Below, in pieces: positions 24,460 through 32,993 of a stretch of DNA of 64,000 nt. The DNA lies in the NCBI GenBank assembly GCA_022984795.1, contig JALIHJ010000006.1:248001-312000 (forward strand). Reading direction: 5' to 3'. How positions within the stretch are numbered: position 1 is the first letter of the stretch; each line of letters opens with the position of its first letter. The notes beneath the pieces were generated by a model. That model did not search any database. It was not told the DNA's origin and saw only the letters and a program-made list of their open reading frames with translations. The DNA comes from Fabrea salina. Taxonomy: Eukaryota > Ciliophora > Heterotrichea > Heterotrichida > Fabreidae. A program made the position numbers and the translations under genes.

Positions 24460-24485
24460 TTAAGTATTTATTGAAATAATCTAAA

Positions 24486-25637
24486 ATGAAGCCCCTTAAA
24501 CGGAACGGACCGCCCCAAGACCACAATTACCTTAAAAAGCCAAAATTGAAGCCTAGCGAGTACACTCCGAGCAAAGTCCTTTTTATGAGAGGACTTGCAC
24601 CTACTTGCACTTACGAAGACATTTTAAAGCTGTGTTCGGAATTTGGAGTTATTTTGCATATACTCTTTTTAAGTCACAAAGGCCAGGCATTTGTAGAGTT
24701 AGACTCTTTAGAAGCTGCAAGCCTTTGTTTAGCTCACTTTTCAAAGAACCCTGCTTGCTTAGGAACCAATCGCCTTGACTTTTCTTACTCAGGCAGAGAA
24801 CAAATAGAAACCCAAGAACCTTCCTGTCCCTCCGACACCCTTTTACTCAAGGTTTCAGACGTTAAGTACCCTGTTACTCCAGAAGTGCTATCTGAAGTCT
24901 TCAGTCCTTACGGGAAAATCCTCAAATCCAAAATCTTTCCTCGCAAGTTTGGGTACCAGTGCTTAGTGAAACTAGAGTCTACTGAAAAAGCGGTACCTGC
25001 CAAGACAGAACTTGAAGGCAAGTGCATTTACTCAGACTGCAACTACATCCAAACTGAGTACTCCCAAGTGCCTTTGCTCTTGAATAGAGAATCTGAGTCT
25101 AAAGACTCAAACGTAGTGTTTCTCTGCAACATGGGCCCAGGAGCCACTCCCGACATGCTTTTTAATTTGTTTTCAGTTTACGGAAAAGTCCAGCGAGTCA
25201 AGGTGCTTTTTAACCGGAATGACTTAGGCTTGGTGCAGTTTGAAACCGACCAAGAAGCTTTGAAGGCCAAAGAGAACCTGCACAACGTTCCTTTTTGCGG
25301 CAAGTCTTTAAATGTGACTATTTCTAAAAGCAGCTACATCAACATGCACGAGAACCCAACTATGTGCAAAGAGTTCGGAGATCCAGCTTTGCAAAGGACC
25401 AGAGAACCAGTGGCTCCTAGAGCAGTGTTGGAGTTTTCAAACTTGATTGAAGGTATGGACGAGGACTACTTCAAAGCACTGTTTGAAGAACTAGAAAGCT
25501 TTAAAAAACTTAAAAAGCGCTCTGCACTAGTTAAGTTCAAAAGTCTCAGTTCAGCTGTCACAGCACTTGCACTTTACCACAACCAAAGCCTCCAAGGCAG
25601 TTATTTAAACATTTCCTTTTCTAATGCTAATTTTTAG
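24486..25637 (+). CDS. PTB/hnRNP-L-like protein with four RRMs
   Basis: 383 residues. Four RNA-recognition motifs can be traced at about 30-95 (VLFMRGLAPTCTYEDILKL), 113-195, 205-280 (VVFLCNMGPGATPDMLFNLF) and 310-380. The MRGL and short RNP1-like strands (GQAFVELD, LGLVQFET) with few aromatics are characteristic of polypyrimidine-tract-binding proteins. PTB-family proteins regulate splicing, polyadenylation and mRNA localisation; the target here is unknown. A basic N-terminus (KKPKLKPSEYTPSK) could be a nuclear signal. Confidence 0.85.
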   Translation: MKPLKRNGPPQDHNYLKKPKLKPSEYTPSKVLFMRGLAPTCTYEDILKLCSEFGVILHILFLSHKGQAFVELDSLEAASLCLAHFSKNPACLGTNRLDFSYSGREQIETQEPSCPSDTLLLKVSDVKYPVTPEVLSEVFSPYGKILKSKIFPRKFGYQCLVKLESTEKAVPAKTELEGKCIYSDCNYIQTEYSQVPLLLNRESESKDSNVVFLCNMGPGATPDMLFNLFSVYGKVQRVKVLFNRNDLGLVQFETDQEALKAKENLHNVPFCGKSLNVTISKSSYINMHENPTMCKEFGDPALQRTREPVAPRAVLEFSNLIEGMDEDYFKALFEELESFKKLKKRSALVKFKSLSSAVTALALYHNQSLQGSYLNISFSNANF

Positions 25638-25725
25638 GTTGAACATAAACATGAAACCTCTCAGTATCTTTAATTGAATGTTCTTCGTCATAGAAATTTA
25701 ATGTTCATTTTGAAGTAAACTTAAG

Positions 25726-26352
25726 ATGCAGGACAATAACGTCAAAAACCTCTTCAAAGTATGCAGAAGGATCAGTTCTGACCTAGAAGTACTCAACTCC
25801 CTAATTGAAGAAGTAGAAACCGGTTCGCAAGGGGAAGTTCTTTCGAGTTTAAATAGCAGTTTGTCAGCAATAACAGCAGAAGACTTAGGCTTCACTCCTC
25901 AAAACTACTATAAGCCAGGGTTCATCACATACTCAGAAGTCTACGAAGACACAGACCTGTCTATGGGTCTTTTCGGTATGAGTAAAGGTACAGGCTTTCC
26001 TATCCACGACCACCCATACATGATTGCTATCAGTGCGGTTTTGCAGGGCAGAATGAAGTACAGAAACTTAGATCTGGTCTCTAAGGAATCTTCAGAGCAC
26101 TGCACTGCAAGGACACTTAAGCAGGGCGAAGTAGTTGGGCCGGCTATTTTGTATTTGACTCCTAACATGGGGAACCTGCACGAGCTCTACGCTTTAGAAG
26201 ACACTGTGTTTTTAGATATATTCATGCCTAGTTACAACGACCACGATCGCACCTGCACCTCTTACTACGAGTACGAAACTGGCAAACTTCAAGTATTTCA
26301 GCCTGAGATTTACTTCAGAGGAATTTCTTACATGGGAAAAGCTCTGGAGTAG
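25726..26352 (+). CDS. Thiol dioxygenase of the PCO/ADO family
   Basis: 208 residues forming a cupin. The metal ligands are visible as PIHDHP (about residues 86-91) and the later NLHELYALED, giving the three-His iron site of this family. TPNMGN and DTVFLDIFMPSYND are further ADO/PCO signatures. ADO oxidises cysteamine and N-terminal Cys residues; plant PCOs mark proteins for oxygen-dependent N-degron turnover. Either role is possible here. The 88-nt upstream gap has a short inverted repeat (TGAACAT at 25640, ATGTTCA at 25701) of unknown meaning. Confidence 0.88.
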   Translation: MQDNNVKNLFKVCRRISSDLEVLNSLIEEVETGSQGEVLSSLNSSLSAITAEDLGFTPQNYYKPGFITYSEVYEDTDLSMGLFGMSKGTGFPIHDHPYMIAISAVLQGRMKYRNLDLVSKESSEHCTARTLKQGEVVGPAILYLTPNMGNLHELYALEDTVFLDIFMPSYNDHDRTCTSYYEYETGKLQVFQPEIYFRGISYMGKALE

Positions 26353-26372
26353 TCTAAGAGTAGTTAGCTAAT

Positions 26373-27569
26373 TTAAAACAAAGATTTAAGGTGCATTAAC
26401 ACTGACTCCATAGAAGCTTCTTGGGGAAGTTTGAGTTTTTTGCGGGCTACTTTGAGGAAGTTGCTGAGTTCTTGGATGGTTAAAAACACTGAGTTCATGG
26501 TTTCTTCTGCCTGGCTCATAGTTTCTACTTCAAAGAGCAAACAGAACTTTTGGGAAAAAGCAGAGTGCTTGAGGATTTCTTCGTAGGTGGTGTTTTTGGG
26601 AAGCGACAGGTAAGTGGTTAGTTGGTGTTTGAACTTTTTGAGTTGGCTGAGTTCTGTGAGTTGGTGTTTGAGTTGAGGAACTACTTCTTCTAACTGGGAA
26701 GTTTTGGTTTTAGTTGAGTGTTGGACTAAGTTGCAGATTTCTTTTATAAAAGCTTCTAAGTGGGGAACTGCCCTGAGGACTTTTTCTAGTTTCTGTACAG
26801 CTTTTACTAAGTGGTTGGGGTTCTTGAGTGCAAGGATTTGGCAGACTTGTTCTACTATTTGTTTGTTGTCCTGGGAGTCCAGCTGGTTGCATTTGTGTTC
26901 CAAAACTTGGTTTTTGTGCTGGACTTCGTCAAGTGCTTTTTGATAACTGCTTTTAAGTGAGTTGTGGCTGGAAAAGAACTCGTTTTTCATGTCTTTTATT
27001 TCGTTTTGCAGTGTGAGGATCTTGCGCTGCATAGCTCGTTTTTGGTTTTCAAACATGTTAACTAGTTGCAGAATGCTAGAGTCGTCTTTACTAGTTTCGT
27101 CGTATTTTCTGCGGAAAAACTTTTCGAAGACTTGGTTCTGGTCTTTTTCGCCTGCAAGCACAAAGTCTAGTTTCTCAAGTACGTTTTTGAGGCTTGTGAG
27201 TAAGTCTTCTTTTTGGAAGTCCGTTTGAATCTTGTCGAAGCTGAACTTTTCCAGGAGTTGGTTCACTTGGTTCAGTTGAGTAGGGTGTTTGGAAAGCTGG
27301 TTCATTTGGTCTTGGAAAACTTTGGACTCTTTAAGGAAAATGTTGGCTGAGTCTCTTAACAAATAAGCATTCCGCTCTATTGACTCGTCCAGGTCCGAGA
27401 TAACCCTTCGCTTCTCTAAGTTGTTTTCTCCGTAAAGGTCCCCGTTGTCCAGAGGCATTGACTCGTCGCTTTGCAAGTCAAGCACCTCTGCAAAGGCATT
27501 CCTAGCTAGGTTCTGCGACTTAGAAGTTTTGTACAGCCAAAGCGGTGCTTGGTTTTCGTCTAGAGCCAT
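26373..27569 (-). CDS. Coiled-coil protein, possibly centrosomal/basal-body
   Basis: 398 residues with long heptad-rich stretches at about 75-215, then a compact helical part containing VEQVCQILALKNPNHLVKAVQKL and LRAVPHLEAFIKEICNLV, and a further coiled coil to the C-terminus. The PHLEAFIKEIC block recalls basal-body proteins such as CEP70, but I cannot confirm it. The N-terminus (NQAPLWLYKTSKSQNLARN) is conserved-looking and not coiled coil. No enzymatic motif is seen. It is convergent with the thiol dioxygenase gene and 60 nt after a same-strand gene. Confidence 0.65.
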   Translation of the reverse strand: MALDENQAPLWLYKTSKSQNLARNAFAEVLDLQSDESMPLDNGDLYGENNLEKRRVISDLDESIERNAYLLRDSANIFLKESKVFQDQMNQLSKHPTQLNQVNQLLEKFSFDKIQTDFQKEDLLTSLKNVLEKLDFVLAGEKDQNQVFEKFFRRKYDETSKDDSSILQLVNMFENQKRAMQRKILTLQNEIKDMKNEFFSSHNSLKSSYQKALDEVQHKNQVLEHKCNQLDSQDNKQIVEQVCQILALKNPNHLVKAVQKLEKVLRAVPHLEAFIKEICNLVQHSTKTKTSQLEEVVPQLKHQLTELSQLKKFKHQLTTYLSLPKNTTYEEILKHSAFSQKFCLLFEVETMSQAEETMNSVFLTIQELSNFLKVARKKLKLPQEASMESVLMHLKSLF

Positions 27570-27629
27570 TTTAAATTTGAATTCTAAATAAAGTTATCAT
27601 TATGAACAAAAACCTCAATATAAACAAGT

Positions 27630-28514
27630 TTACTGACACAGAATGTCGTACAAACTGCCACCCAACAACTTCTTGACGTCGTCAGCTTCCAAGTCGGGGT
27701 GCTTCACACTCACTCCCAGTCCGTCCACAGGCATGCTCAAAACATACCCGTTGGGGTCCCTTTCGAATATAACATACTCATAAGGAGGGTGGGCTTTACG
27801 GTACTCTTCCATTTTGTGGCGGGCGTAATGGGCGTCTCCAACTACTACTCCAGCTTCGTTGAGCCACTCTACCTTGTGAGTGTCCCAGGAGCTGTAGCCT
27901 TCTAAAGTTTTGCGTGCAGAAGAGTGGCTGTTGAAGTGTAAAACTGCGTAAAAGGCCTGCTTGGAGTTTTCTTCTTTTTGGAGTTCTACTTGTTTGATGC
28001 GCACTGGGTTTTCAAAAAGTGCTAGGACTGTTTCACGATCATCAGAAGCAGATAATCCTGAAACTTTGAGGCTTTTGTGCATAGCGTTTGCAGAGTTGGC
28101 GTGTTTCTGGAGCGTTGAGTAGAGGTTATTGAATTTAGTCAGGTCTTTCGAGAACAAGTGTTTGTAGCTGTTCAGCAACTCACAGGCCTCGTTAGTTTTG
28201 CCTCTTTGGTGCATTAAACTCGCTAAGTCTTTCACGGCGCTCTTTGTGCGGTCGCCGTGCTTTATGGCTTTTTTGTATAAGTACTCTGCTTTAGACAGGT
28301 TCCTCTCTTTGTACTCGGCTTTTTTAGCCAACGCGTAGGGAGAGGAGCCTTTCGGGAGAGGTAAGGCAGTTTCTTCGCCGCTGCCGTTTTTGTCCTCGGA
28401 GTAGGGTTTCTCGGCTTTAGTAGACCTTTTAGTGGCTTTGCTTATACTAGTTTTGGAGTTTACAAAGCGTTTTCTTTGTTGTAAGCACACGTTGTAAGAA
28501 ATATCCCCTGCCAT
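27630..28514 (-). CDS. TPR-like protein with possible RRM-like domain
   Basis: 294 residues. After a basic N-terminal tail (KRFVNSKTSISKATKRSTK), residues about 75-140 form TPR-like helices (LSKAEYLYKKAIKHGD, AVKDLASLMHQRGKTNEACELL). Residues about 145-225 alternate strands and helices with RRM-like spacing (LKVSGLSASDDRETVLALF, AFYAVLHFNSHSSARKTLEGY). The C-terminus is unassigned. An RNA-binding role is plausible from the RRM-like part, but no family is recognised. Confidence 0.6.
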   Translation of the reverse strand: MAGDISYNVCLQQRKRFVNSKTSISKATKRSTKAEKPYSEDKNGSGEETALPLPKGSSPYALAKKAEYKERNLSKAEYLYKKAIKHGDRTKSAVKDLASLMHQRGKTNEACELLNSYKHLFSKDLTKFNNLYSTLQKHANSANAMHKSLKVSGLSASDDRETVLALFENPVRIKQVELQKEENSKQAFYAVLHFNSHSSARKTLEGYSSWDTHKVEWLNEAGVVVGDAHYARHKMEEYRKAHPPYEYVIFERDPNGYVLSMPVDGLGVSVKHPDLEADDVKKLLGGSLYDILCQ

Positions 28515-28615
28515 AATTTATTATAATCAGCCAATTCACTAAAAAATATGTAAGTATTTTGGGTGAAAAAATGGCAAGCTGGAATTTTTGTGAGTAATTT
28601 TAATAGTAATAAAAA

Positions 28616-28645
28616 GGGGCTTCTGAGACCTCACCAGGGTCTATC
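28616..28645 (-). other. Short hairpin followed by a T-run in a 154-nt gap
   Basis: On the minus strand AGACC-(7 nt)-GGTCT forms a 5-bp hairpin, followed by CAGAAGCCCC and TTTTT. The gap 28515-28668 holds no gene. The T-run could be a Pol III stop of a small RNA or part of the 3' end of the basic-protein gene. Confidence 0.25.
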
Positions 28646-28668
28646 TTAGGCCAATGGGCTTATAGAAG

Positions 28669-29187
28669 TTAATTATTATTCATCACTCTGATAGGAGTTC
28701 TTCCTCTTTTGAAGTCAAAGTCACTTATTGAGTCAAAGCTCAACTTCTTGACAACAGAAGCAGTTCTTCTGTGGGACCTGACTTGACTCGAAGCAGGCGA
28801 AGAGAACCTGGGAGTGGATGCTCGGAAAGTACTGGCTTGTTTCCGCTTGATTTTTTCTTGATCTGCCCAGAACCCAGCGTGTGTAAGAGGGGGACAGGGA
28901 CTTGGGCTTCTATCAGCAACTTGTCTTCTTCGCTTTCTTAATACAGCTTGTGTGTAGTCTTGCAAGTGGACTTGCTTGTCGTAGCACTGCATAAGCGAGC
29001 TAGTTCTGGGACGGATGCAACTTCTGCAAAACGAAGCGTGTTTGAGGGGTGAGGAGTAGACTAGGGGTCCAGGGACTTCGTTGCTAGGGAGCTCTGAGTT
29101 AGGTGGAAGTGCTATTGTTGATTGGAAGGTCGAAGAAATCCAACTGTTATTTTTAACTTGTATTGACATTAATTTTACTGTTATCAT
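28669..29187 (-). CDS. Ser/Arg-rich basic protein of unknown function
   Basis: 172 residues, low-complexity, rich in Ser, Arg and Pro (SPSPCPPLTHAGF, RASTPRFSSPASSQVRSHRR). No folded domain is evident. Repeated SP and TP dipeptides would suit phosphorylation by cyclin-dependent or MAP kinases. An internal ATG at 29169 (MSIQVKNNS), preceded by AAATTA, is an equally good start and would remove six residues. Codon use and frame length support it being real. Confidence 0.5.
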   Translation of the reverse strand: MITVKLMSIQVKNNSWISSTFQSTIALPPNSELPSNEVPGPLVYSSPLKHASFCRSCIRPRTSSLMQCYDKQVHLQDYTQAVLRKRRRQVADRSPSPCPPLTHAGFWADQEKIKRKQASTFRASTPRFSSPASSQVRSHRRTASVVKKLSFDSISDFDFKRGRTPIRVMNNN

Positions 29188-29307
29188 GGAGTGTTTAATT
29201 AGTTAAACTAAGAATCAGTTACTTCATTTAACTAATAGTTAAAATCAACACAAAAACAATATGAAAAGTGAAACACCCCTAGCGTTCTATGCTTATAGTA
29301 TACCAAG

Positions 29308-30714
29308 ATGGAGCAGGAAACTGGCGGGAAACTCCAAAAAGTAGTAGAGCCTTACTCAGTTACTCTGAACCAAACAGACCTTTCTTACGGACAAAAAGGC
29401 CACAACAAGTTTTACATAATACAAGTTCTAGAAGGGTACTCTCTATACACAGAGTGGGGACGCGTAGGGGTTGCTAATCCTTCTTGCAAACTAGAACCCT
29501 GTGCCTCCAAAGAACAAGCTATTGAACTCTTTAAAAAGAAATTCAGAAGCAAAACTGCTAATGACTGGGGACAGCCCTTCACTCCTGTAGAAGGAAAGTA
29601 CCAAATGTTGGATGTCCAGTCTGGTGCCAAAAGAGCCCAAACTGCTGCTAAACTCGAAAACAAACGCAGACAACTCAGTCAAGAAGCCATGAACTTCCAG
29701 ATGCACTGCAACCCCCAGGTCGGGAACCTGATGGCGTTCATTTGGGACTTCGAACGAATGAAGAAAACCATGAAGGAACTCAACTTTGACCCCCAAAACT
29801 GTCCACTAGGCCAGCTTTCCAAACAACAAATCCAAAAAGGCTACAAAATCCTTAAGAGCCTTAAAAACGAAATAACTACTTCTAAAAGAGAGTCCAAAAT
29901 ATTAGACTTAAGCAACCAGTTCTACACCCACATTCCTCAAAGTTTTGGCATGAACAGACCTCCTCCCATCAACCACATGATGAAACTAAGGGAAAAACTA
30001 ACCTTACTAGACACCCTTGCAGACCTAGAAATTGCCAACACCCTTTCTGTGAGGTCTCTCCAAATGCTTAAAACTACCCACCCTTACGACGTGTACCTTT
30101 CCCAGCTCAACTGTAGAGTCCACCCTGCAGACCTAGCAACCCTGAGTTCTTTGCAAGAACTAGTAACCGGCACTACTTCCCACGAGTTTTCTTTAACAGT
30201 TACAGAAGCTTTCAGTATAGACCGTCCCCAAGAAAACCCTAGTTTCTGGCCTTTTTCCAAACTGCCCAACCAAAAACTGCTTTGGCATGGTTCCCGAGCT
30301 ACCAACTTCGTAGGAATACTTTCTAAAGGACTCAGAGTAGCTCCTAAAGAAGCTCCTAGTTCAGGCTACATGTTTGGCAAAGGAATTTACTTAGCAGACT
30401 TGTCAAGCAAAGCTGCCCAGTACTGCAGAGTTTCTCAGGGCGAAGGCCTGTTGTTGTTGTGCCAAGTAGCTCTAGGCAACATGCACGAAGTAAAAAGTGC
30501 TTGTGCTTTCAAAAAGCCCCTTAAAGGCTACCACAGTGTCAAAGGAGTGGGTAGAAACGCACCTACTTCCTGCACCCAATTAGACTCAGTAGAAGTGTAC
30601 TCAGGAAACATAACTGAACAAGAACCTTCAAGTGACCTTAAGTTCAACGAGTACATAGTTTACGACGTAGGTCAGGTTAAAGTTAAGTACCTCCTAAAAT
30701 GCACTTTTAATTAA
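29308..30714 (+). CDS. Poly(ADP-ribose) polymerase (WGR, regulatory and catalytic domains)
   Basis: 468 residues. A WGR domain covers about 30-115 (YTEWGRVG). The helical regulatory domain (about 140-235) has the family GYKILKSLKNEI and LDTLADLEIA helices. The catalytic domain ends the protein with the H-Y-E triad: His in LLWHGSRATN, Tyr in FGKGIYLADLSSKAA, Glu in FNEYIVYD, so true polymer-forming activity is expected. The domain order matches PARP2/PARP3, DNA-break-activated enzymes. There is no N-terminal zinc finger. Its TAA shares one base with the ATG of the next gene. Confidence 0.94.
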   Translation: MEQETGGKLQKVVEPYSVTLNQTDLSYGQKGHNKFYIIQVLEGYSLYTEWGRVGVANPSCKLEPCASKEQAIELFKKKFRSKTANDWGQPFTPVEGKYQMLDVQSGAKRAQTAAKLENKRRQLSQEAMNFQMHCNPQVGNLMAFIWDFERMKKTMKELNFDPQNCPLGQLSKQQIQKGYKILKSLKNEITTSKRESKILDLSNQFYTHIPQSFGMNRPPPINHMMKLREKLTLLDTLADLEIANTLSVRSLQMLKTTHPYDVYLSQLNCRVHPADLATLSSLQELVTGTTSHEFSLTVTEAFSIDRPQENPSFWPFSKLPNQKLLWHGSRATNFVGILSKGLRVAPKEAPSSGYMFGKGIYLADLSSKAAQYCRVSQGEGLLLLCQVALGNMHEVKSACAFKKPLKGYHSVKGVGRNAPTSCTQLDSVEVYSGNITEQEPSSDLKFNEYIVYDVGQVKVKYLLKCTFN

Positions 30715-31631
30715 TGTCTGACAAAATCTTCAGAATAGAAGAAGCCCAAATTCCCAAAAGTAACTTTTCACTGCCTTCTAACATTGACTTGAAAAAAGTA
30801 GTTGACCGAGTCACCCAAAGCCAAAAAAGCCCTAAACTCTGGAAACAGTTTTTAAGCAACGAAAACTCTAAACAAGTAATAAGTTGTTTTTTTTGGTACA
30901 CTCTGGTTACTCTGGTTCACCCCAACCAGGAAACCCAGAACTTCCTTAAAGCTAAAATATCCCACCACTACCTAGACTTATTTTCATCTACTAGTCACAA
31001 ACAAAAAGCAGTGTTTTTTCCCAAGTTCCACAACGTTTTGGGCCAAACTATTTACTACTGTCTTTTTTTAGCTTTTCCTAAAAGCAGAGCACGTTTAACT
31101 CAGGACGAGTTCAAAAGGAAGTTCTACGAAACCGTCTGCAATGAGTTTTTGGGAGTCCCTCAAAGCTCAGGCCAGTACCAGCAATGGGAACTAGACATGG
31201 GTGCTGGGAACTTACTAGCAGGCAAGCCTTCTTACTCACAAACCACTCTTCAAAAAAAGGACTTTTCTGTTGTAGAACTGAATGTTTCGCCTGTCCTCGA
31301 AAGGTACTTAAAGTCCACTAAGAGAACCAGCAACCTAAAAAGCAGAAGGATGAAACTTAGCGTCAAAGACTACCAAAAACAGGAGTTCAAAGACTCTAAG
31401 TTCAAAGAGTACAGAAGAACAGCTGACGAAGTACTTAGAAACACCAGGAGCAGGTTCAAGCAGTTCGAGAACTACGAAAAAGACTCCCAAAAGAACATTT
31501 TGCAGAAAAAAAGAAGCACAGCACGACTTGGAAGGTTCTTGGAAGAACGTGTGGGTCAGATAACTAAAAACAACCCTAATGAGTACGGCAACTACATAGC
31601 AACTATTGGAGGAGTTTTTTCAGAACTATAG
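30714..31631 (+). CDS. FAM227-like protein
   Basis: 305 residues. The central region contains LFLAFPKSRARLTQDEFKRKF with a preceding VISCFFWYTLVTL helix, which resembles the conserved core of FAM227 proteins found in ciliated organisms. The C-terminal third is a basic helical tail (RFKQFENYEKDSQKNILQKKR). The function of the family is unknown; an axonemal link is inferred from its phylogenetic spread. The ATG overlaps the PARP stop codon (TAATG), so no intergenic sequence exists. Confidence 0.6.
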   Translation: MSDKIFRIEEAQIPKSNFSLPSNIDLKKVVDRVTQSQKSPKLWKQFLSNENSKQVISCFFWYTLVTLVHPNQETQNFLKAKISHHYLDLFSSTSHKQKAVFFPKFHNVLGQTIYYCLFLAFPKSRARLTQDEFKRKFYETVCNEFLGVPQSSGQYQQWELDMGAGNLLAGKPSYSQTTLQKKDFSVVELNVSPVLERYLKSTKRTSNLKSRRMKLSVKDYQKQEFKDSKFKEYRRTADEVLRNTRSRFKQFENYEKDSQKNILQKKRSTARLGRFLEERVGQITKNNPNEYGNYIATIGGVFSEL

Positions 31632-31643
31632 ATAGTTAAACAG

Positions 31644-32183
31644 TTAAGTATTAGCAATTCCAGATAGCACACTAGTGGCCTCTATGTACCTTACAATCAC
31701 GTGGGCAAGAGTCCAAGCTACCTGCCACATGTAGGAGCCTGACCCACTGTTAGCTACTCTAACAAGAGTTTTGATGAACCTGCTGAAACCACCTGGAAGT
31801 TTTCTATAGTTCTCTGCAAGCAAAATTAAAGCAAAAGCTGGAAACATAACTAAGAACAAAGTCTTAAAAGTTTTGAAACTCACAGTCAAAAAAACCTGCA
31901 TCCTGGACCGGTTTTCCCTTATGCTGAAGGACTGCAGCCGTTCTGAGTACTCTTTAGGGAAGAGGTCCTTTATAAGAGTTTCAAGCAAAATGTTCACCCT
32001 GAACTTGGATTTGGGCAAAGACGAACGGCAAATCGGGCACTTCAAGTTAGAAAAAGAACTTCCGCGGAGGGAGTCCAGGCAGTTCTTGCAGAAGTTGTGG
32101 CCACAAGGAGTTGAAGAGGGTCTGCAGAGCAACTCCAAACACACTCCACACTCCAAGCATTTGAAATCCGATTGTGGTTCCAT
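31644..32183 (-). CDS. RING-finger membrane protein, probable E3 ubiquitin ligase
   Basis: 179 residues. Residues about 9-53 form a C3HC4 RING: CLECGVCLELLC, TPCGHNFCKNCL and LKCPICR supply the zinc ligands. Two hydrophobic segments follow, TLFLVMFPAFALILLAE and YMWQVAWTLAHVIVRYIEA, so the protein should be membrane-anchored with the RING in the cytosol. Such proteins recruit E2 enzymes for ubiquitylation; the substrate is unknown. It is divergent from the mitochondrial release-factor gene, with 34 nt between starts. Confidence 0.85.
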   Translation of the reverse strand: MEPQSDFKCLECGVCLELLCRPSSTPCGHNFCKNCLDSLRGSSFSNLKCPICRSSLPKSKFRVNILLETLIKDLFPKEYSERLQSFSIRENRSRMQVFLTVSFKTFKTLFLVMFPAFALILLAENYRKLPGGFSRFIKTLVRVANSGSGSYMWQVAWTLAHVIVRYIEATSVLSGIANT

Positions 32184-32217
32184 TTTTTCACTTCAAAGAC
32201 GAGTTGGCTGGTTAACT

Positions 32218-32658
32218 ATGATTTTAAAAAGGTTTTTCAGCAGAGTTCCAGTTAACAAATTAGAAGTTTCTTTCAGCAGGTCTTCAGGTCCAGGAGGACA
32301 AGCTGTGAACAAGCAAAACACCAAGGTGGACTTGCGGTTCAAGCTTTCAGAAGCTGACTGGATTCCCGAAGCAACCAAAACTAGACTGAACGAACTGTAC
32401 TCAAACAACATCAACAAAGAAGGCGAACTTTACGTGAGTTCCCAAAGTAACTACTAAACAGAGTACCGAAACCAAAAACAGAACTATGATGACGCTGTGC
32501 AGAAGATCGAAGCAATGATTGAAGTAGCCAGCAAACCTAAAGTTGAACGCGTGATCAAAATGAAAGAAGAAACCCAAAAAGAAGAAGACTTCAGAATCAA
32601 ACAAAAAAAACGCAGAAGCGAATTCAAACAACTCAGAAGCGAAAAGTTCGAGTTTTAA
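32218..32658 (+). CDS. ICT1: ICT1/MRPL58-type peptidyl-tRNA hydrolase (one 15-nt intron)
   Basis: Exons 32218-32446 and 32462-32658 give 141 residues. RSSGPGGQAVNKQNTKV holds the GGQ tripeptide and its invariant surroundings, the catalytic loop that releases nascent chains from ribosomes. VDLRF and the basic C-terminal helix (KKRRSEFKQLRSEKFEF) fit the codon-independent ICT1/YaeJ class, which lacks codon-recognition domains and rescues stalled mitochondrial ribosomes. The N-terminus MILKRFFSRV looks like a mitochondrial presequence. The intron at 32447-32461 contains an in-frame stop. Confidence 0.9.
32447..32461 (+). other. 15-nt intron of the ICT1-type gene
   Basis: GTAACTACTAAACAG. Removal joins VSSQK to YRNQNYDDAVQ. 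Confidence 0.9.
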
Positions 32659-32677
32659 CTTAATCACTGATATAAAA

Positions 32678-32911
32678 ATGATGTTCGCGAGAACTCTAAA
32701 AAGCACCCTGCGCTTAACTTCGAGTTTCAAGCACCAAACCCGAGTGTACTCCCAAATGTAAACTTAAAGTAGGTACCAACTCCAAGCTTACCGCAACAAA
32801 CTAGTTACAAGCCACATACACAACCTGGCCTACCTGCACATGGGAGCCAGCAACTACTTGGACCTTAACGACCTAGAAGACTCTGAAGACCTTGAAGAAG
32901 ACCCAACGTAA
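32678..32911 (+). CDS. Small protein with mitochondrial-type N-terminus (one 15-nt intron)
   Basis: Exons 32678-32757 and 32773-32911 give 72 residues. The N-terminus (MMFARTLKSTLRLTSSFK) is basic and hydroxylated like a mitochondrial presequence. The middle is helical (AYRNKLVTSHIHNLAYLHMG) and the C-terminus is acidic (NDLEDSEDLEEDPT). No family is recognised. Both exons are short, so the gene is easily missed. The start follows 19 nt after the ICT1 stop on the same strand. The first of two adjacent ATGs is used. Confidence 0.65.
32758..32772 (+). other. 15-nt intron of the small mitochondrial-type gene
   Basis: GTAAACTTAAAGTAG. Removal joins VYSQM to YQLQAYRNK. Confidence 0.85.
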
Positions 32912-32993
32912 GTGATTTTTTATGTAGTATGAGCATTTCTAAGACAACGGGCGCCGTAGCGTAACTTAATACTCCATTTCACTCTAATTAAAC

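Noticed and set aside
31873-32457. A 194-codon plus-strand ORF covering the RING gene
   Set aside because: Its first half is antisense to the RING gene; the true gene starts at ATG 32218 and continues through a 15-nt intron.
32908-32927. A possible 20-nt intron (GTAAGTG...TAG) at the end of the small mitochondrial-type gene
   Set aside because: Every other intron here is 15 nt, and the TAA at 32909-32911 is a plausible end.
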